A DNA stretch of 64,000 bases, from the NCBI GenBank assembly GCA_015680685.1, contig MNCI01035767.1, positions 661,924 through 725,923 on the forward strand. The letters run 5' to 3'. Made by a program: the position numbers and the translations under genes. Below are positions 59,241 to 64,000 of this stretch, piece by piece. The stretch is from Gnetum montanum. Lineage: Eukaryota > Streptophyta > Gnetopsida > Gnetales > Gnetaceae. The notes below the pieces were generated by a model. It saw nothing but the letters and a program-made list of their open reading frames with translations. It did no database searches and was not told where the DNA came from. The first letter of the stretch is position 1. Every line of letters begins with the position of its first letter.

Positions 59241-59841
59241 TATCTACCTAAGTACCATAGATAGACACTACTAAGGATGGATCTAATCTTATATGTACAT
59301 CCATCAAAAACATGTCCTTCCAACTAACACTTGAATCCTCTACTACCATTGCCACCTCCTACCATGCAAGGATAACTTCCATCACAACTATAATAGAAGA
59401 TTGCTACCAGGGTGGTTAGTACATAAGGATATGATCACATACAAATCCTAAACTAGCAAATGATCATTCTTCCAAATGAGTTTTCCCCCATCTACATGCA
59501 ATCCTCCTCAACACAATAAGCTTTTTTCTTCATCAAATTCAAATGTCATAACTATCATGCTTACTTAGACAATCATGCACTCAATCAAGGTAGGAGCCCT
59601 TCCACAAAAATGAGCTAATCCAAGAAGTCCCTTTGTTTATCTCTAAATAGTACGGAAAATCCCATGTAAATCTCTACAAGATTCCAGATCAAGAGTGAAC
59701 TTGATCTCCCAAGATATATATCAGGCCTAGAATCTACTGCCACTAAAGAAAACTAACATCTAATTAGATCTTGTAGACCATTCAATCACAATCCCATTGG
59801 GATAAGTGCATGATGTGTTTACCATCATCAGTGGCTAGTCT
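59241..59841. other. Element J sequence before the H insertion
   Basis: No gene recognised; Pro/Tyr-rich traces of gag fade out. Ends at H's LTR start; the last five bases AGTCT are the candidate target duplication. Confidence 0.4.
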
Positions 59842-60241
59842 TGAAACACCATAAAATTTCAGGACTCTCATGCTTCAGTAGAGTCTTAGAATTTAGGCAA
59901 GGACTTCCACAAGTGCAACATCATGATGATTTGGCAAGGAAGTATAAGCACTAAGCATAGATTGTCCAGTCCAGCAAGTTTGCTATCTCTAGAGCCAACA
60001 GGCCCACTGGACTCTCTAGCTTGCCCAACTAGACAATCGATTTGGCTAACAGTCCACCCAGAGTCCATGCTAGGAGTTGCCAAAAGTGTTCAAGATGAGC
60101 AAAATAGTTCAGCAATTTTTCTAGTGAAGAATTCTACTACGTTACGCAGCATAGCAAGCCTTGAAAGATAACCGCTCAAGTGTCCAAAGTGCAAGTTGAC
60201 AAAATGGTTGCAAGATAAGTCAGGATTAAGCCAACACAAGG

Positions 60242-60651
60242 TGCTATGCTATGTAGCATAGCATAGCGTAGCAAAGGCAAAGTAGAAAGGCCCATCTTGC
60301 CAAGTGAGTTCATCAAGAAAATGGCACTTTGACAAGACTTCGACTTTCAAAACTCCTTGCCCCACTTAGTCCTCAGGCCTTGAGTAAAATTTTCTTGCTA
60401 GAAAATGGTGAATTAAACAAGGAAGCATGATACGCTAGCTGCTATGTTGTGCTATGCTACGTAGCATAGCACAGTGTAGCAACAATACAAAAACAACAAA
60501 AGTATGCCAAGCATGAATTTAGCAAGTCTAAAGGCTTCCCAGAATGAAATACAATAGTTGCAGTTGTCAGCCTAACTAAGCCTTAGACAAATTCTCTTCG
60601 GCTCTTACGCAAATTTTAGTCAAGACTAGTGGCTATGCTACATAGCGTAGC
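60242..60651. repeat. Three long palindromes in H LTR
   Basis: 60449-60472 is a perfect 24-bp palindrome with half-site GTGCTATGCTAC. 60242-60263 has 10-bp arms TGCTATGCTA around TG. 60632-60651 is the same palindrome with C/T changes. Confidence 0.85.
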
Positions 60652-61086
60652 ACAACGTAGCAAGAAGCTACTTATGCTACACCAATGTGCTCAATAGTGT
60701 GAGTAGTGCAATAGTAGCAAGGAAGCATCAAGACATCTTCGGGTAACTCTAGAACTTGTCAATAGCAATGTTTCTCACTTTGACATCTCCTTGGCGAAAT
60801 CAGCAATTCTACTTCATTTTTGCATACCCTTGGTCAACTCCCAAAAAATTGTTCCTATGCTTGACCCTGCTTGTAAGAGCAGGGAAGATGTAGTCCCAGA
60901 GCATAGACTCCATTTTGCTCACATTGTTAGCACACTATATTTTGGCACATGCAGTCTCAGTAGTATAATCACAACGTAACAAAGTTCACATCCAACATTG
61001 CACATCTACACGATATGGACATGTTAGCACCTTGTGGGGTCCAAGACATGTGGCATCTAGACCATGTTTCTCTTCTGCTCTTGGCC

Positions 61087-61096
61087 CTATAAATAC
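61087..61096 (+). promoter_or_regulatory. TATA box in H LTR
   Basis: CTATAAATAC within GGCCCTATAAATACCCCC, the same core as in B, E, I and J. Confidence 0.65.
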
Positions 61097-61736
61097 CCCC
61101 ACAAACAATGCTCAAAGGTTTGGCATCTTGGTTGCCTTTTTGCGTTGGTTGTTTTGCTTTTTGATTGGCTTCTTAGCACAGTTGGCTTTTAAGTTGGCTT
61201 TCGGAGAGCATAGTTGAGCATAGTTGATATTTTGAGCATTCTGGTTATCTTCGAGTTCTCTAGTTGGCTCCAAACATATCCCTTTTGTGAGTCAAGAATT
61301 TTGGCATCTTAGCAAATAGAGTAGCAAGCAAAAATCTCGTGACTATACTGTTTGGTGTAAGCAGTGTCTCTCAAGTGTTGCATAACCTGTTGTACACCTT
61401 TTAGCAAGGCAAAGAATCAAATCTGAAACCTTTGGGGTGGTGCACTCTCTCACCCAAGTTTGATTTGTTATTTTCTTACTATAATCATTATTTTGCACTA
61501 TTTTCACCATTTTGTATTTATTGATCATCGATTTATCTCATGTGTCTTTCTTCCAAAACAAACATTTACGTAAGGTTAAGATACACCGATTAAGTTCCTA
61601 TTTCATCAACCAAACCATTCAGGGCACCCTACTTCTGTTTCTCTCCAGCAAAGCCCTTGCATGAATCTGAGGTTAAACTATTCACCTGGCAACCTCTCGA
61701 TGTTCCAGCCACTGATGTTTTTGGTCGCTACAATTT

Positions 61737-61753
61737 TTGGCGCTAGGAGGGCC
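61737..61753 (+). promoter_or_regulatory. Primer binding site of element H
   Basis: TTGGCGCTAGGAGGGCC, four bases inside the LTR end; a shortened version of the B/F site. Confidence 0.6.
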
Positions 61754-61794
61754 TTTTTGGTACCCTTTTTGTATCTTATAGGTAGTCTTGCATG

Positions 61795-63044
61795 CTCTCT
61801 GTACCCTGTCATGCACTAGCATAAACATGACACCCTTTTATAGTTGTTTACGCATCCTATGGTGCAAATTGGTCACAAGAATGGTTCCTTTGGAATCCGG
61901 AAAGACGAAAAGCCTCTGATCTCCTATTAATTTCCATGTTTCTTGTTCGTGACTTTCCCTTTCTATCACGCAAAATGATTCTGCCAACAACCATTGTTTC
62001 CACCTCAAGCTTTGAGGCTCCTTTCTCAGCTCAAAGCACCATGGATGCCAAGCAGCCACCAAGCCTAGTGTTGGTGCCATGCCAGTCCCTTAGGATTTGA
62101 CATCTATCACCCGAGTTCTTGGCCGAAGACACAAAGCGTTACGACTTCCTCTGCACAAAGATCCAAGCAAATCTACCACTGGATTGCCAAGAACTTGAGG
62201 AAAAATGCAACCTCGAGTTCCTTCATCAAAACGAGAGGGAATTTTTCCCTACCCCTGATGTTACCATCCCCCTAAAAAAAATGTATCAGTGAATCTTAGA
62301 TCATTTACTATGAGTCAGTAAGCCTAGGGATCAGGACACAGCATCCCATTACAATGAAACATTCCAGCATGGATAGGAAGACCTAGACTCCTAGTCTAAG
62401 GGGGGTGGGCAAACTTACCCTGTGACCATCCCTCCTACCACAGTCTTTAGGTCAAACTTTCTCTTTGCATTAGCCCCCATTCTGATTTTCATGACTCCAT
62501 CACAATCTACCTTTTCATTAGCCATGGGTAGCCATTCTGCACCCTCAGCATATCAACATCCTCTACCCTTAGTTTCATTCCCAAGCACTCTTCCTCCTTA
62601 TTCTATCCCATCTTTGTACCAAGCACTAGTCACACCTACATTGCCCTACCTACACACCGCATCCACTTCATAGCTACATGAAGTCTCCACTACTATCTCA
62701 TCATCTACACCTATTCCACCATCAGCAATTCGACCAACCCCAACTGCATGGTGGACCCTAGCTACTTCGCTCCCTATTTTGTAGCACCACCAGATGTCAC
62801 ATTACCCTTACCACCAAGCATACCAAGTCCCCCAAGTGTCACAACCAAGCATGAAACTGTGGCCCATTCCATCAATCACGCAAATGACTAACCCCACAGC
62901 ACCACCAGCGGCCACCACTCCAACAACACCACCCACTAGGTGGTGGACCTCACAGGTAACACCCTTTACAAGGGCAGCCCCAACAGCACCCCCTATGAGC
63001 TAGGCCATTGTCCTTACTATGCCACCAATGATGGTTGCCCCAGT
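61795..63044 (+). pseudogene. Gag of element H (5' part)
   Basis: From 62041 the plus strand encodes LVLVPCQSLR, then RYDFLCTKIQANLPLDCQEL, EFLHQNEREFFPTPDVTIPL and a stop at about 62291; this matches the gag N-terminus of B (QYNFICVKIQANLPVD) and E. One stop lies inside (after QSLRI). The rest to 63044 is rich in Pro, Ser, Thr and Ala, like the middle of gag in B. It is cut by LTR I at 63045. Confidence 0.75.
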
Positions 63045-63311
63045 TGAAACACTGTGAAAATTACGAGTCGGCCTCAGGCAAAGATTTGCAATTCAAGCGA
63101 GAGCGCAGATCAGTTTTGCTCAAGGACAAGTTTACGCTCTATTACGCATGGCAGCGTAATGAGTGTAATAAGCTCCAAAATAGTCAAAGGCAAAGGCTAG
63201 AGAAGCACAATAGTCCGACACTTTTTCTCGCAGCGCATGGATAACTTGTCTTTACGCTTGTTACGCGACGGTGCGTGCCATTGCGTATGTCATCATTCAA
63301 GTTGCACATTG

Positions 63312-63507
63312 TTTACGCTTCACCATGTGCAGCTGCATAACGAGCGTAAGTTATACATTATTTACGCTTCACCACGCGCAGCTGTGTAATGAGTGTAAGT
63401 TATACATTATTTACGCTTCACCACGCGCAGCTACGTAATGAGCGTAAGTTATACATTATTTACGCTTCACCACACGCAGCTGCGTAGTGAGCGTAAAACA
63501 ATTTTGA
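63312..63507. repeat. 49-bp tandem repeat, four copies
   Basis: Units start TTTACGCTTCACCACGCGCA at 63312, 63361, 63410 and 63459, exactly 49 bp apart. Each has TTACGCT at one side and AGCGTAA at the other, forming a stem, with CGCAGCTGCG in between. Confidence 0.9.
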
Positions 63508-63743
63508 GCTTATTATTTTTACACCAGATTACGCTCATACACGCAACACAATGCAAATGAGTGTAATACAGCCTGAAAGCAATTAAAGCACGCTTAGCAT
63601 GTACCGGCTCTTTACACGCACAACACGCAAATAAGCGTGTTGTGCGTAGTCACAGTTTGACTTAAAATGATCATGCCAACAGGGCCCGCAATATCCAGAC
63701 CCATGTCATCAGGGTTGTGCCTTTTTTCACGAAGCGTCGTGGC

Positions 63744-63753
63744 CTATAAATAC
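63744..63753 (+). promoter_or_regulatory. TATA box in I LTR
   Basis: CTATAAATAC within GGCCTATAAATACCTCAG. Confidence 0.65.
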
Positions 63754-64000
63754 CTCAGTTGACAAAGATACAGAGGTTGGCAAATCAGAGAAGCAAAAAA
63801 AGCATATTTCTGAGCACCAGAGCACTTAGCACTTTGGAGCGGAGATACAGAGAAGGGCGCTTTGGCAATTGTTGACATTATCACTTTATAGCCGAAGCAG
63901 GGTACAGTTCGCTTTGAGCACCGGTGACAGGAGTAATCGTTCTGCTGAAAAGACTCTATCAATCAGAAACAATTGATCAGTAGACGTCAAGGCTTGGCCT

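Larger units (their letters stand above)
59842..61732 (+). repeat. 5' LTR of element H
   Basis: Starts TGAAACACCAT, as do the LTRs of B, E and I, and ends GTCGCTACA just before a PBS-like block. TATA box at 61087-61096. It contains the palindromes of GCTATGCTACGTAGCATAGC type at 60242, 60449 and 60632, H's own word family. The only LTR visible; its partner lies beyond the window. Confidence 0.7.
63045..64000 (+). repeat. LTR of element I (incomplete at window edge)
   Basis: Starts TGAAACACTGT after CCAGT, inside H's gag. TATA box at 63744-63753. Contains TTACGCTC/GAGCGTAA words and a 49-bp tandem repeat. CpG is far less depleted than in B, E and F, suggesting a recent insertion. The sequence continues past the window. 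Confidence 0.7.

Noticed and set aside
1-64000. tRNA, rRNA or small RNA genes
   Set aside because: No cloverleaf-like block or rRNA sequence noticed on reading; a tRNA or rRNA search program would be needed to exclude diverged copies.

Overview
The window comes from a large, repeat-rich land-plant nuclear genome. The signs are plant-type LTR retrotransposons, GT-AG introns of 80-150 bp, low CpG with many C/T and G/A differences between repeat copies, and no host gene that I can recognise. Elements about 20 kb long and deeply decayed suggest a slow-turnover genome such as a gymnosperm or fern, but the species cannot be told. Single ambiguous bases at 1999 and 9460 indicate a draft assembly.

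Layout: almost everything from about 441 to 56022 is one stack of nested elements. The oldest, element F (minus strand, about 20.8 kb without its guests), runs from a truncated 5' LTR (55433-56022) through leader, gag, protease, a plus-strand spliced gene (33649-37273), reverse transcriptase (RT), RNase H and integrase to its 3' LTR (441-1540). Element B (4611-26555, minus, TSD ACTAT/ACTAC) sits inside F's RNase H region. It has the same order: 5' LTR 24839-26555, gag-protease 20462-24112, plus-strand spliced gene 16194-19876, RT/RNase H/integrase 10955-14420, 3' LTR 4611-6336. Element E (37615-50462, minus, TSD ATATC twice) sits in F between protease and the plus-strand gene; it keeps gag and protease but has no pol and no plus-strand gene. 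Two TGTTGGC...CAACA elements, C (6915-9582, TSD GTTTG twice, in B) and D (38605-41218, TSD CTAGG/TTAGG, in E's 3' LTR), share their 3' halves but have unrelated 5' halves. To the left, 1-455 is an integrase fragment of another element. To the right, a plus-strand gag-bearing element J (56022-59841) is interrupted by the plus-strand element H (LTR 59842-61732, gag from 62041), itself interrupted at 63045 by another LTR, I.

B, E, F, H and I form one family: the LTR starts with TGAAAYAY, B, E, F and H share a PBS-like GCTAG...GAGGGCC block and a gag N-terminal domain, and the family looks like the Tat branch of Ty3/gypsy (archaeal-type RNase H with FDGAS and TNNVVEYEGL, no chromodomain seen).

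The most interesting system has two parts. First, an antisense gene of about seven visible exons lies between protease and RT, with exon order, intron positions and protein similarity conserved between the two diverged elements B and F. Second, each element has its own short inverted-repeat vocabulary (AGCGTGA in B, CTATGCTAGC in F, GACTATGCTCTCCAC in E, GCTATGCTAC in H, TTACGCTC in I), found in the LTR, in the leader (B, E, F) and in the region upstream of the antisense gene (B, F). This resembles an element-encoded trans-acting factor with matching cis sites. The function is inferred, not shown.
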